Shown: one piece after another, positions 24,341-32,461 of the stretch | Layout of the letters: each line of letters begins with the position of its first letter | Position numbering within the stretch: position 1 is the stretch's first letter | Source of the DNA: CAYQQU01 sp964419545 | Lineage (GTDB): Bacteria > Bacteroidota > Bacteroidia > Chitinophagales > Saprospiraceae | Assembly: GCA_964419545.1 (NCBI GenBank) | Contig: CAYQQU010000020.1 | Span: 16,228-80,227 of the forward strand | Length of the DNA: 64,000 nucleotides | Reading direction: 5' to 3' | The notes under the pieces: model-generated | The model's database searches: none | What the model was told of the DNA's origin: nothing | The model's input: only the letters and a program-made list of their open reading frames with translations | Position numbers and translations under genes: made by a program

Positions 24341-26740
24341 ATGCTGATGGGAATAGGGCAAAAGATTAAAAACGGGTTTTGGCGCTACCGGCGGCCGGCG
24401 GGCCTGTTGACGGCTGCTTTTCTGCTATGGTACGCCTTTGGTTTGCCGCGTCCTTTGTTCGACCGGCCAACGTGTATGGTGCTCGAAGACCGTGCGGGCA
24501 ACCTGTTGGGCGCCCGGATCGCCGCCGACGGGCAGTGGCGCTTTCCGCCGGTGGAAGCGGTTCCCGAGCGTTTTGCCCTGGCGATACTGACGTTTGAAGA
24601 CCGCCGTTTTTACTATCATCCCGGGGTGGACCCCATCGGACTGGGGCGGGCGCTGGTGCAGAATATTCGGGCGGGCAGGGTCGTCAGTGGCGGAAGCACC
24701 CTCAGCATGCAGGTGGTGCGCATGGCTCGCGATAACCCGCCGCGTACTATCTGGGAAAAAGCATTGGAGGTCGTGCTGGCTACCCGCCTGGAACTGGGGC
24801 GCAGCAAATCGGAAATACTGGCGTTATACGCCTCCCACGCCCCCTTCGGCGGCAACGTCGTGGGCCTGGAAGCGGCTTCCTGGCGCTACTTCGGGAAACG
24901 GCCCGCCGACCTTTCGTGGGCCGAGGCGGCTATGCTGGCCGTCCTGCCCAATAGTCCCGCGCTGATCCATCCCGGCCGCAACCGCGCCGGATTGCTGGCC
25001 AAACGCAACCGGCTGCTTCGCCGGCTGCACGAAAGGGGCGTGCTGGATGAGACCACCGCCGAGCTCGCCACCGCCGAACCCCTGCCCGAGGCGCCCCATC
25101 CTTTACCCCGCCTGGCGCCGCACCTGCTCGCCCGGGCTTACCAGGAACAGGTGCAGACCGGTGAGGTCGGCGTCTCGCGCGTCAGTACGACGATCGACCC
25201 GGCTATGCAGCGCCGGCTGCAGGACATTGCCCGGCGTTATCACCAATTATTCCGGCACAACGAAATCCACAACCTGGCGCTACTGATCGCCGAAGTGGAG
25301 AGCGGCGCCGTTCGCGCCTACGTAGGCAATGCGCCGGGGGCGGGCGCCGAGCACGGCGAACAGGTAGACGTGATTCCCGCCCGCCGCAGTACGGGCAGCA
25401 TCCTGAAACCGCTGCTCTACGCCGTCGCACTCGAAGAAGGAACCATCTTGCCGAACGCCCTCCTGCCGGATGTGCCCACCCAGATCAGCGGCTACCAGCC
25501 GGAGAATTTCCACGAAGATTACGACGGGGTGACGCCCGCCCGCGAAGCCCTCGTCCGCTCTCTGAATATCCCTATGGTGCACCTGCTGCAGCGGTACGGG
25601 CTGGAAAAGTTTCACTTCAAACTCCGCCAGGGCGGCTTGTCGCAGGTCGATCGCCCCGCTTCCCATTACGGGCTGACCCTCGTCCTCGGCGGCGCAGAAG
25701 CGAGCTTGTGGGACCTTTGCGGCCTTTACGGGAGCATGGCGCGCATCCTGAACCATTTTTACGAGCTGAACGGCGCCTACGATCCCGGTGATTTGCGCCC
25801 GCTGCATTATCTGCAGGGCGAAGGGATCCCGGAACCTGCCCCGGTCGACGACGCTCCGCCTTTTCTCAGCGCGGCCTCCGTCTGGCATACTTTTGATGCG
25901 ATGGAGGCGCTGGAGCGCCCCGACGGCGAAGGCAACTGGGAGCGATTTCGATCGGGGCGCCGGCTGGCCTGGAAGACGGGCACCAGCTTCGGTTTTCGCG
26001 ACGCCTGGGCGATCGGGCTGACGCCTCGCTACGTGGTGGGGGTATGGGTGGGCAATGCCGACGGCGAGGGCAGGCCGGGGCTCGTAGGCGTGCGAACGGC
26101 GGCGCCGGTGTTGTTCGATGTGATCAGCGGACTGCCGGGCGGCCCCTGGTTCCTGACGCCGGAAGACGAATTGACCGACCTGGCCGTCTGCCGCGAAAGC
26201 GGCTACCTGGCCCTGCCGCACTGCCCGGTGGATACGATCCGGGCGCCGGCCGCGGGAAAGCGGGCGCCGGCTTGCCCTTACCACCAGTTGATCCACCTGG
26301 ATGCGACGGGCGATTTTCGGGTCAACGCCGCCTGTGCGCCTCCGCCGCAGATGACGCACCGCTCGTGGTTCGTCCTCCCGCCGCTTGAAGAACACTACTA
26401 CCGGAAAAGGCATCCCGGCTACGCCTCTTTGCCGCCGCTGCGCGCCGATTGCCCGCCGGACGACGGTGCGCCCCCCATGCAACTCATTTATCCCAAATAT
26501 CCCACTCGCATCTACGTTCCCAACGACCTGGGGGGGAGGCGCTCGCGCACCGTTTTTTCCGTAGCGCACCGCCGGCCCGCGACCACGATCCACTGGCACG
26601 TGGACGAGGCCTACGTCGGCAGCACCCGGCAGTTTCATACTCTGGAACTGAACCCGGAGCCCGGTGCGCACCGGCTGACCCTGGTGGATGAAAACGGCTA
26701 TCGCCTGGAACAGCGATTCGAAATAGTGGAGCGGAAATAA
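24341..26740 (+). CDS. pbpC: Penicillin-binding protein 1C
   Basis: 799 aa bifunctional peptidoglycan synthase. After an N-terminal membrane anchor (about 16-35) comes a GT51 glycosyltransferase (catalytic Glu in FEDRRFYYHPG; GGSTLSMQVVRMARDN), then a transpeptidase with the serine in STGSILKP, a KTGTS box, and the C-terminal BiPBP_C domain, which has beta-rich sequence and many Pro/Cys residues. Its usual neighbour, an alpha-2-macroglobulin gene, is absent here. The hexamer array lies just upstream and could separate it from the channel gene or affect its translation. A hairpin 9 bp past the stop may act as terminator. Confidence 0.95.
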   Translation: MLMGIGQKIKNGFWRYRRPAGLLTAAFLLWYAFGLPRPLFDRPTCMVLEDRAGNLLGARIAADGQWRFPPVEAVPERFALAILTFEDRRFYYHPGVDPIGLGRALVQNIRAGRVVSGGSTLSMQVVRMARDNPPRTIWEKALEVVLATRLELGRSKSEILALYASHAPFGGNVVGLEAASWRYFGKRPADLSWAEAAMLAVLPNSPALIHPGRNRAGLLAKRNRLLRRLHERGVLDETTAELATAEPLPEAPHPLPRLAPHLLARAYQEQVQTGEVGVSRVSTTIDPAMQRRLQDIARRYHQLFRHNEIHNLALLIAEVESGAVRAYVGNAPGAGAEHGEQVDVIPARRSTGSILKPLLYAVALEEGTILPNALLPDVPTQISGYQPENFHEDYDGVTPAREALVRSLNIPMVHLLQRYGLEKFHFKLRQGGLSQVDRPASHYGLTLVLGGAEASLWDLCGLYGSMARILNHFYELNGAYDPGDLRPLHYLQGEGIPEPAPVDDAPPFLSAASVWHTFDAMEALERPDGEGNWERFRSGRRLAWKTGTSFGFRDAWAIGLTPRYVVGVWVGNADGEGRPGLVGVRTAAPVLFDVISGLPGGPWFLTPEDELTDLAVCRESGYLALPHCPVDTIRAPAAGKRAPACPYHQLIHLDATGDFRVNAACAPPPQMTHRSWFVLPPLEEHYYRKRHPGYASLPPLRADCPPDDGAPPMQLIYPKYPTRIYVPNDLGGRRSRTVFSVAHRRPATTIHWHVDEAYVGSTRQFHTLELNPEPGAHRLTLVDENGYRLEQRFEIVERK

Positions 26741-26805
26741 AAAAAGCCCCTACATCAGGGGAGGCTGTTCGGATGTAGGAGCAACAAACATACTATGAGA
26801 AAACT
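26741..26805 (-). ncRNA. Candidate mini-RNA unit 1 (promoter box, hairpin, T-run)
   Basis: Read on the minus strand: a conserved 20-bp box (complement of aaacatactatgagaaaact, 26786-26805) containing a TATGTTTG -7-like element, then a hairpin (cctacatc/gatgtagg stem, 26749-26779) and a T-run. The layout is promoter, about 50-nt RNA, intrinsic terminator. Units 2 and 3 repeat it with different loops but covarying stems. On the plus strand it could instead serve as the pbpC terminator. Confidence 0.45.
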
Positions 26806-27096
26806 ACACGCCCGCAATATAAGCGTGCGAAGGGGCCCCAAAAACCGGTATTTAGGTTATGGGATAAGCACTGATGGATGTGGTGGTTTTGGATTAGAAT
26901 GTGGCCTGAGCGTGGAGGCGGGAGCGGTTTGGGTGAAAAAGAGCAGGATTCAGGGGGTGAAAGCAAAAGGTTAAGGCAAAAACGGTGCGAGCCTTCCACC
27001 TTGGAACGGAGGAGCTGCAGAAGTTGCTCCTTTTGGCATGGTTTTTTCCTGTAACGGAGTGTAGGTTTGCGGAGAAGGGTTTTCCAAAGCAGGCGC

Positions 27097-27159
27097 AAAA
27101 AAAAACCTACACCTTGATGCATCGAGGTGTAGGATAACTAAACATACTATGAGAAAACT
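27097..27159 (-). ncRNA. Candidate mini-RNA unit 2
   Basis: Same layout as unit 1: box at 27140-27159 (identical 20 bp, -7-like TATGTTTA), stem cctacacct/aggtgtagg at 27106-27133 with a self-complementary loop, then nine T on the minus strand. Stem bases differ from units 1 and 3 in a compensatory way. Confidence 0.45.
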
Positions 27160-27255
27160 GGATTAAAAATACAGGCGGCCGGCGGCATTTATCAGCGCTA
27201 ATTAGGAAGTGGGCGGTAGGATGGTGAAAAAGGCGGGTTGCATTTAGAAAGCGGG

Positions 27256-27322
27256 AAAAAAAGCCTGCACCGAAGAAGGGCAAACGGTGCAGGGTTGATT
27301 ACAAACATACTATGAGAAAACT
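27256..27322 (-). ncRNA. Candidate mini-RNA unit 3
   Basis: Same layout: box at 27303-27322, -7-like TATGTTTG, stem cctgcaccg/cggtgcagg at 27264-27293, then seven T on the minus strand. The three units occupy the 690-bp gap between pbpC and the kinase gene. No other gene is visible there. Confidence 0.45.
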
Positions 27323-27430
27323 GGGCTAAAGATAAAGGTTTTAGAATTCGAATTAAAGTTTTTTATAATATTTTTCCTTTGATTTTGTATCCTGCCGGTC
27401 GGATTTTCGATTCAGGGGAGGAAATAGCGG

Positions 27431-29344
27431 TTATTTTATCTGGATTTCGACGATGGGAATTTTGATTTCCACGCGGGTGCCGAGCGGAGCGCCGTCCTTT
27501 TCGTCGATGAGGTCGATGGTGTGGACGAAGACGCCTTTCTTTTCTTTGGATTGTTGGTGGAGCAGTTGCAGCCTTTCCTGGGTAATATTGGTGCCGCGCG
27601 AGCGGTAGTTCTGGTAATTGGGGTCGTTCATGCGCAGCTGGCGGGCCTTTTCGCGGCCGATGCCGTTGTCTTCGACCAGGCAGAGGATGGTATCGTCATC
27701 GTACAGGGAGAAATGCACTTTCACCATGCCGTCTTTTTTGCTGCGCAGGCCGTGTTCGATGGCGTTTTCCACGTAGGGCTGTACGATCATGGTGGGGACG
27801 CCGAGGATGTCCTCTTCGATGTCGTCGGCGACGGTAATCTGGTAGTGGAGGCGATCTTCGAAGCGCAGTTTTTCATTGATAAAGAGGTAGTCGTCGAGGA
27901 ATTCGACCTCTTTTTCGAGGCTGATGATTTCGAGGTCGGAGTATTCGAGGCTTTGGCGCATCAGCTTGGCGAATTTGGCGAGGTATTTGGCCGCCGAGGT
28001 AATTTCGCGGGAGGTGATGTAGTTCTGGATGGAGTTGAGGGCGTTGTACATGAAGTGCGGGTTCATCTGGGCCCGCAGGGCTTTGAGCTGGAGGCGGGTA
28101 GCCTGCAGCCGGAGCAGTTCGGCTTCCTGTTTTTTCTTTTCGGCTTCGTATTTTATTTCCAGCTCCATTTGTTTGCGCTTGTTGATCTTTTCGGCGTACT
28201 GTTCGGCGTATTTATCGTAGAGGAGCTGGTACTCGTAGGCGTTTTTGTAGTCGTCGAGATCGGCGTAGATGGCGGCGATATCTTTGCAGATGCTGGAAAG
28301 TTGCTTATAATCGTGTATTTGGTGGGCGTTTTCGAAAGCGAGCGCCAGGTGGTACATGGCGTCTTCGGTCTGGTCATTTTCGGCGAAGAGGCGGCCGCGC
28401 CACGATTCGATCACCGAGAAGTTGTAGAAGTCGTCTTCGCGATAGAGGCTTTCCGCTTTTTCGAAGAGTTCGAGGGCTTCCTCGTAGTGGTGTTTTTCGA
28501 GGTGGCAATAGCCCAGGTTGGCGTAGGCGCTGGCGCGGGCCTGCTGGCTGATATCGTCGCTGACGTCGATAGCCTTGCGGAAGTAGCTTTCGGCGCTTTC
28601 CTGGTCGTTGAGGGCCATGTATCCAACGCCGATGTTGAGGTAGTGCCACGACAGGCGGGTGCGCATGCCCAGGGATTCGCACATGTCGACCACGCGGGTG
28701 TAGGCGGCGACGCTCTTTTCGTTTTCGTCATTGCGTTCGTAGATCTTGCCGAGCCCGCTGTGGATGAGGGTGAGGAAGTAGAAATCTTTGAGGTCACGGG
28801 GCGGCAGGCCGGTGATGATCTTTTCCGCCTGGAGCAGCAGTTCGATGGCGGCCGAGAGGTTGGCGTAGTGAAGGTTCATGTAGCCTTCCCGGCAGGTCAG
28901 GCGGGCTTGCAGGCGTTTGTCGGGAAAGAGCTTGAGCAGGCGGGAAGCTTTGGCGAGGTATTCGCCGGCCCGGTCCATTTTGTCGAGGTTCATGCAGGTG
29001 CCGGCGTAGTCGATGTACACTTCGGCCTGCTGTTTGACATCGCCGCGTTCTTCCAGCAGCTCGATGGCGGCCAGGAAGTTGGCTTCGGCCGACTGGAATT
29101 CGTAGAGCTGATTTTCCACCGTGGCGGCGTGCAGGTGATAGTCGAGCTGAAAATCGGGATGGGGGATGGTGGTCAGCAGTTGCCGTTGTTCGGTGAGGAG
29201 CTCCTGCGCGCGCGGGATATTGGTAAAAACGTAGCTGGCGGTGAGCTGATTGATGAGCAGCAGGCGCTGCATGGGTTCTTCCTGCCAGCGCAGCTTATAC
29301 TCCAGTTGTTTGGTCTCGGATATTTGTGCTGCTGAACCTGCCAT
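27431..29344 (-). CDS. Soluble TPR-containing sensor histidine kinase (LytS/His_kinase type)
   Basis: 637 aa. Residues 1-390 are a solenoid of tetratricopeptide repeats (e.g. YANLGYCHLEKHHYEEALELFEKAESL), then a coiled coil (KQMELEIKYEAEKKKQEAELLRL), a His_kinase domain with phospho-His 430 in MNPHFMYNALNSIQNYI and a HATPase domain (NAIEHG, DNGIGR). There is no signal peptide or transmembrane segment, so it senses a cytosolic signal. It is the expected partner of the LytTR regulator encoded 460 bp upstream on the same strand; the GG-leader peptide gene lies between them. Confidence 0.92.
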   Translation of the reverse strand: MAGSAAQISETKQLEYKLRWQEEPMQRLLLINQLTASYVFTNIPRAQELLTEQRQLLTTIPHPDFQLDYHLHAATVENQLYEFQSAEANFLAAIELLEERGDVKQQAEVYIDYAGTCMNLDKMDRAGEYLAKASRLLKLFPDKRLQARLTCREGYMNLHYANLSAAIELLLQAEKIITGLPPRDLKDFYFLTLIHSGLGKIYERNDENEKSVAAYTRVVDMCESLGMRTRLSWHYLNIGVGYMALNDQESAESYFRKAIDVSDDISQQARASAYANLGYCHLEKHHYEEALELFEKAESLYREDDFYNFSVIESWRGRLFAENDQTEDAMYHLALAFENAHQIHDYKQLSSICKDIAAIYADLDDYKNAYEYQLLYDKYAEQYAEKINKRKQMELEIKYEAEKKKQEAELLRLQATRLQLKALRAQMNPHFMYNALNSIQNYITSREITSAAKYLAKFAKLMRQSLEYSDLEIISLEKEVEFLDDYLFINEKLRFEDRLHYQITVADDIEEDILGVPTMIVQPYVENAIEHGLRSKKDGMVKVHFSLYDDDTILCLVEDNGIGREKARQLRMNDPNYQNYRSRGTNITQERLQLLHQQSKEKKGVFVHTIDLIDEKDGAPLGTRVEIKIPIVEIQIK

Positions 29345-29401
29345 GTTTGAAGTTGGTGGAGATAGCGATTTCTAAAGATAATAAACCTTGCCTGAACAAC
29401 A

Positions 29402-29438
29402 CAAAAGGACTATACCCTTTTGGGATATAGTCCTTTTG
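29402..29438 (-). terminator. Terminator after the GG-leader peptide gene
   Basis: aaaaggactata and tatagtcctttt form a long stem with a short T-rich loop; the arms are A/T-flanked, so it can terminate in both directions. It lies 21 bp past the peptide stop and 58 bp before the kinase start, separating the two transcripts. Confidence 0.7.
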
Positions 29439-29458
29439 AGAAGGAAAATATATAGGCA

Positions 29459-29602
29459 CTACTGCGGGACGATGCCGCCGCAGCCGTTATTCCATTTCTT
29501 TTTCTTGTCTTTTTTACCCCCGGTGATCTTATTCATATCCCGCTTTTTCAGCGTTTTAAGGTCTTTTTTAAGATCTTCCAGGCTTTTCTTCGGTTTTCCC
29601 AT
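29459..29602 (-). CDS. 47-aa peptide with double-glycine leader
   Basis: The N-terminal ~29 residues are a charged amphipathic leader with regularly spaced leucines (SLEDLKKDLKTLKK) ending RDMNKITGG, with Gly-Gly at 28-29. This resembles the GG leaders of bacteriocin-, pheromone- or RiPP-type precursors, which are cut after GG by C39-type peptidase exporters. The predicted 18-aa product is lysine-rich, then NNGCGGIVPQ. A TAATTTTG -7 box lies 55 nt upstream and a strong terminator 21 bp downstream, supporting an independent gene. It sits between a LytTR regulator and a TPR kinase. No C39 exporter is in the window. It could instead be an ordinary small basic protein. Confidence 0.6.
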   Translation of the reverse strand: MGKPKKSLEDLKKDLKTLKKRDMNKITGGKKDKKKKWNNGCGGIVPQ

Positions 29603-29656
29603 AGTCTTCGGAATTTACACGGGAGTCGTCGTTGCTATTATTCTTAAGTAAAAATA

Positions 29657-29664
29657 CAAAATTA
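29657..29664 (-). promoter_or_regulatory. Candidate -7 box (TAATTTTG) for the GG-leader peptide
   Basis: TAATTTTG on the minus strand matches TAnnTTTG and lies 55 nt before the peptide ATG. The -33 element is not clear. Confidence 0.35.
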
Positions 29665-29802
29665 TTTGCTAGCAAGAAACGATTCCACGTTGGAATGGGA
29701 GATATTTTTAAAAACTATAAATGTGATTGTTATTCAAAAGGTTCACAAAGTGAGGCCGGTAAGCGGAATAGCGGCTTTTTGCAGCTTCCGCGGAGTGAAG
29801 AT

Positions 29803-30564
29803 CTAGAGCCCTTCCTGCAGCCGGCGCAGTTGCTCCATGAAAGCGGGGCGACGCCGGCGGGAAACTTCGATCTTTTTGTCGTCGTCCATGATGAGGTAGC
29901 CGCCGTCGCCTTTGACGAACTTGCGCATGAAGTTGAGGTTGATGACGTGGCGTTTGTGGACGCGGTAAAAGTTGAAGGGAGCGAGCAGGTCTTCGTACGA
30001 CTTGATGGTCTTGGAGGCCGTAATGCGCTCGCCGCTCTGCAGGTAGATATGCGTATAATTATCTTCGGCCTCGAAGCGCACGATATCGCGGATATTCACG
30101 AAGTAGATGCCGTCGAGGGCGAAGATGCTCATTTTGGAAAACGCGTTCGGATTGTTCATGTAGTTGTTGAAGATATCCAGGCGCTTGTCCATCTGTGCGT
30201 CGCGGCGCAGCCGGATGCGCGAGACGGCTTCCTTGAGCAGGTCGGGGTCGATGGGCTTGAGGATGTAGCCGATCGAGCTGTATTCACAGGCTTTGATGGC
30301 GTATTCTTCGTAGGCGGTAACGAAGATGATCTCGAAATTGATGGGTTTGATGCGGTTGAGCATCTGGAAAACCAGTCCGTCGGGCAGGCTGATATCCAGA
30401 AAGGCCACGTCGGGCTTCATCGCCGGGTCCGAAAACAGCTCAGCGCCTTCTTCGACGCTGCTGGCGGCGCCGATCACTTCCACTTCTTCACAGTGCTGCG
30501 CCAATAAGTTTTTCAGGTTGTTCAACCCTTTTACTTCATCTTCGACAATTACGGCTTTCGTCAC
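29803..30564 (-). CDS. LytTR-family response regulator
   Basis: 253 aa if started at the GTG at 30564 (VTKAVIVEDE), which places the receiver's acidic pair at the proper N-terminal position; a TTG at 30612 adds 16 non-conserved residues. Receiver domain about 1-120 with phospho-Asp 57 (FLDISLPDG), then a LytTR DNA-binding domain about 145-250 (VRFEAEDNYTHIYL, YRVHKRHVINL). It pairs naturally with the downstream His_kinase protein. LytTR regulators often control extracellular-factor, bacteriocin or polysaccharide genes. Confidence 0.92.
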   Translation of the reverse strand: MTKAVIVEDEVKGLNNLKNLLAQHCEEVEVIGAASSVEEGAELFSDPAMKPDVAFLDISLPDGLVFQMLNRIKPINFEIIFVTAYEEYAIKACEYSSIGYILKPIDPDLLKEAVSRIRLRRDAQMDKRLDIFNNYMNNPNAFSKMSIFALDGIYFVNIRDIVRFEAEDNYTHIYLQSGERITASKTIKSYEDLLAPFNFYRVHKRHVINLNFMRKFVKGDGGYLIMDDDKKIEVSRRRRPAFMEQLRRLQEGL

Positions 30565-30813
30565 AGGTGTATGGATTTTTGAAACAAATCGGCTTTGGCT
30601 GCCGGCGATCAATATACGACAATTATCGGGTTGACGCCGATAGGCAAAGGTAAGGGATTTTTGTCATATCGCCTTTTTTTCCGGGAGCAGTGTTGGGAAA
30701 GGCCGGACCGGAAAACCGTATGGCGTTTCCGGTTTAGGGAGCGGCCGGCCGGCAACTTTTTCCAGGCTTCTTTATATTTGTCTGCTTTCACCCCCGGGCG
30801 ATAAATCTCGAAT

Positions 30814-31662
30814 ATGGCAGAACAGCATAAACGGAATACGACTTCAATCAGAGATAAAATCCACGAGGTCATTTTTGAGGCCGACACTCCGGAGGGCAAA
30901 ACGTTCGACGTGGCGCTCTTCATCGTCATCCTGGCCAGCGTCTTCGTGGTGATGCTGGAGAGCATGGACCCGCTGCGGGAGGCCTATTACGACCTATTCG
31001 TCACCCTGGAATGGGTCTTTACCGGTATCTTCACCATCGAATACCTGCTGCGGCTGTACTGTGTTTACCGCCCCTGGAAATACGCCCTGAGCTTCTTCGG
31101 GATCATCGACCTGCTCGCTATCTTCCCGACCTACCTCAGCCTGTTTATCGGCGGCGCGCAGTACTTTTTGATCGTTCGGGCGCTGCGCCTGCTGCGGGTG
31201 TTCCGGATCTTCAAGCTGGGGCACTTCCTGCGGGAGGGCGACGTGATCATGAAGGCCATGCTCGCCAGCCGGGCCAAGATCACCGTTTTCCTCACCTTCG
31301 TCCTGCTGATGGTTACCCTGGTGGGCGCCTTGATGTACCTGGTGGAAGGCGGCTCCAATCCCAGCTTTTCGGACATCCCGAAGTCGATCTACTGGGCCGT
31401 CGTCACCCTCACCACCGTGGGCTACGGCGACATCACCCCCATCACCGGCGTCGGCCAGTTTTTGTCGGCTGCGGTGATGATCCTGGGCTACGCCGTGCTG
31501 GCGGTGCCCACCGGCATCGTCTCGGCCGAGTTTATCCGTGAGAAAAACCTCAGCTTCAATACCAAGGCCTGCCACTACTGCGGCCACGAAGGGCACGACG
31601 ACGACGCCAAGTTCTGTAAGTTCTGCGGGGAAAAGCTTGAACCGGTGAATAATTCGGGTTAA
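30814..31662 (+). CDS. Voltage-gated-type potassium channel with C-terminal zinc ribbon
   Basis: 282 aa. Six predicted helices with an S4-like arginine array (VRALRLLRVFRIFK), the filter TLTTVGYGDITP and the pore-lining helix that follows. The C-terminal ~35 residues contain two CxxC pairs (CHYCGHEGH ... CKFCGEKL), a zinc ribbon with an extra His pair, unusual for Kv-like bacterial channels and possibly a metal or redox sensor or tetramer clamp. It stands alone on the plus strand, divergent from the LytTR regulator. Confidence 0.93.
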   Translation: MAEQHKRNTTSIRDKIHEVIFEADTPEGKTFDVALFIVILASVFVVMLESMDPLREAYYDLFVTLEWVFTGIFTIEYLLRLYCVYRPWKYALSFFGIIDLLAIFPTYLSLFIGGAQYFLIVRALRLLRVFRIFKLGHFLREGDVIMKAMLASRAKITVFLTFVLLMVTLVGALMYLVEGGSNPSFSDIPKSIYWAVVTLTTVGYGDITPITGVGQFLSAAVMILGYAVLAVPTGIVSAEFIREKNLSFNTKACHYCGHEGHDDDAKFCKFCGEKLEPVNNSG

Positions 31663-31980
31663 CGGCGCTACAAAAAATACCGGCGCCGAAATATGCGCAC
31701 GATAAACTGCTCTCTTTATTTCACGGATACGCACTGGTAGGTGGTAGGCGTAAGTTGTTCAACGGTACGTCGATGGGCGCTCTGTTGACTCTTTGTCACA
31801 TGCCAGATCGAGGGATAAGCGGGCTGGTCGGCAAAGGACGGGATCGGGGCGTAGGGAAGGCGGCAGGTCCGATCTGCACTTCTTCCGTCCCCCGCAATCC
31901 CTCCACCGGATCCCCGCAATTTCCGGTGCCGCTCCTCCTGGTAGGCTCCAACGCCAAGGCCGATCCAGCCGAAGCATGGC
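31663..31980. other. Intergenic stretch without recognisable feature
   Basis: 318 bp between the K+ channel and the DoxX gene, which are convergent. I see no conserved frame, repeat or clear terminator in it. Confidence 0.5.
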
Positions 31981-32400
31981 TCACGCCCCCCTCACCCGGG
32001 TGGTTGCGAACAACCGCCGGACGGCGTACTTGCCGGTTCCGTTCGCCCATACCATCAGCAGACCGCCGATGATGGCGACGTTTTTCATAAAGAGCACCGA
32101 CTGCATGCGGCGTTCTTCGTCGGGGAAGGTCCAGAACGCGTGTACGATCAGCGTTACCGGCACCCAGTAGAGGAGCAGGAGCATAGCGCCGAAGCGCGCC
32201 CGGTAGCCGGTGAGCACCAGCGTGCCGCCCATCAGCAACAGGATGATGGCGCCGACCAGCAGCAGGTCCTGGTTCCAGGTCAGGCCGTAGAGCGTCATCT
32301 TCGCCTTGGTCTCCTTGAAGTAAAAAATCGAGTCGTAGGCGTCGAAAATGAAGATGAAGGATAAAAATATTCTGCCGATCAGGTCGATAACGGGTTTCAT
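31981..32400 (-). CDS. DoxX-like membrane protein
   Basis: 139 aa with four hydrophobic helices and the family start IGRIFLSFIFIFDAYD, plus KNVAIIGGLLMVWANGTGKY at helix 4. DoxX-family proteins are small inner-membrane proteins sometimes tied to oxidative-stress or thiosulfate:quinone oxidoreductase systems, but most are uncharacterised. It is 61 bp downstream of the FAD dehydrogenase gene on the same strand, so the two could share a transcript. Confidence 0.82.
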   Translation of the reverse strand: MKPVIDLIGRIFLSFIFIFDAYDSIFYFKETKAKMTLYGLTWNQDLLLVGAIILLLMGGTLVLTGYRARFGAMLLLLYWVPVTLIVHAFWTFPDEERRMQSVLFMKNVAIIGGLLMVWANGTGKYAVRRLFATTRVRGA

Positions 32401-32461
32401 AGTCTGAAGATTGAAGGGGCAAGATAGATAAAACTGACGTCAATCCCGTTGTTGTCAGGCT

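Noticed and set aside
26795..26974. 59-codon plus-strand frame starting MRKLHARN in mini-RNA unit 1
   Set aside because: The other two copies of the same start box stop after five codons and the sequence after the box is not conserved, so coding is unlikely.
27431..30564. Calling the regulator/peptide/kinase cluster a true ComCDE homologue
   Set aside because: The kinase is soluble and TPR-based, not an HPK10 membrane receptor, and no C39 exporter is present; only the general parts list is similar.
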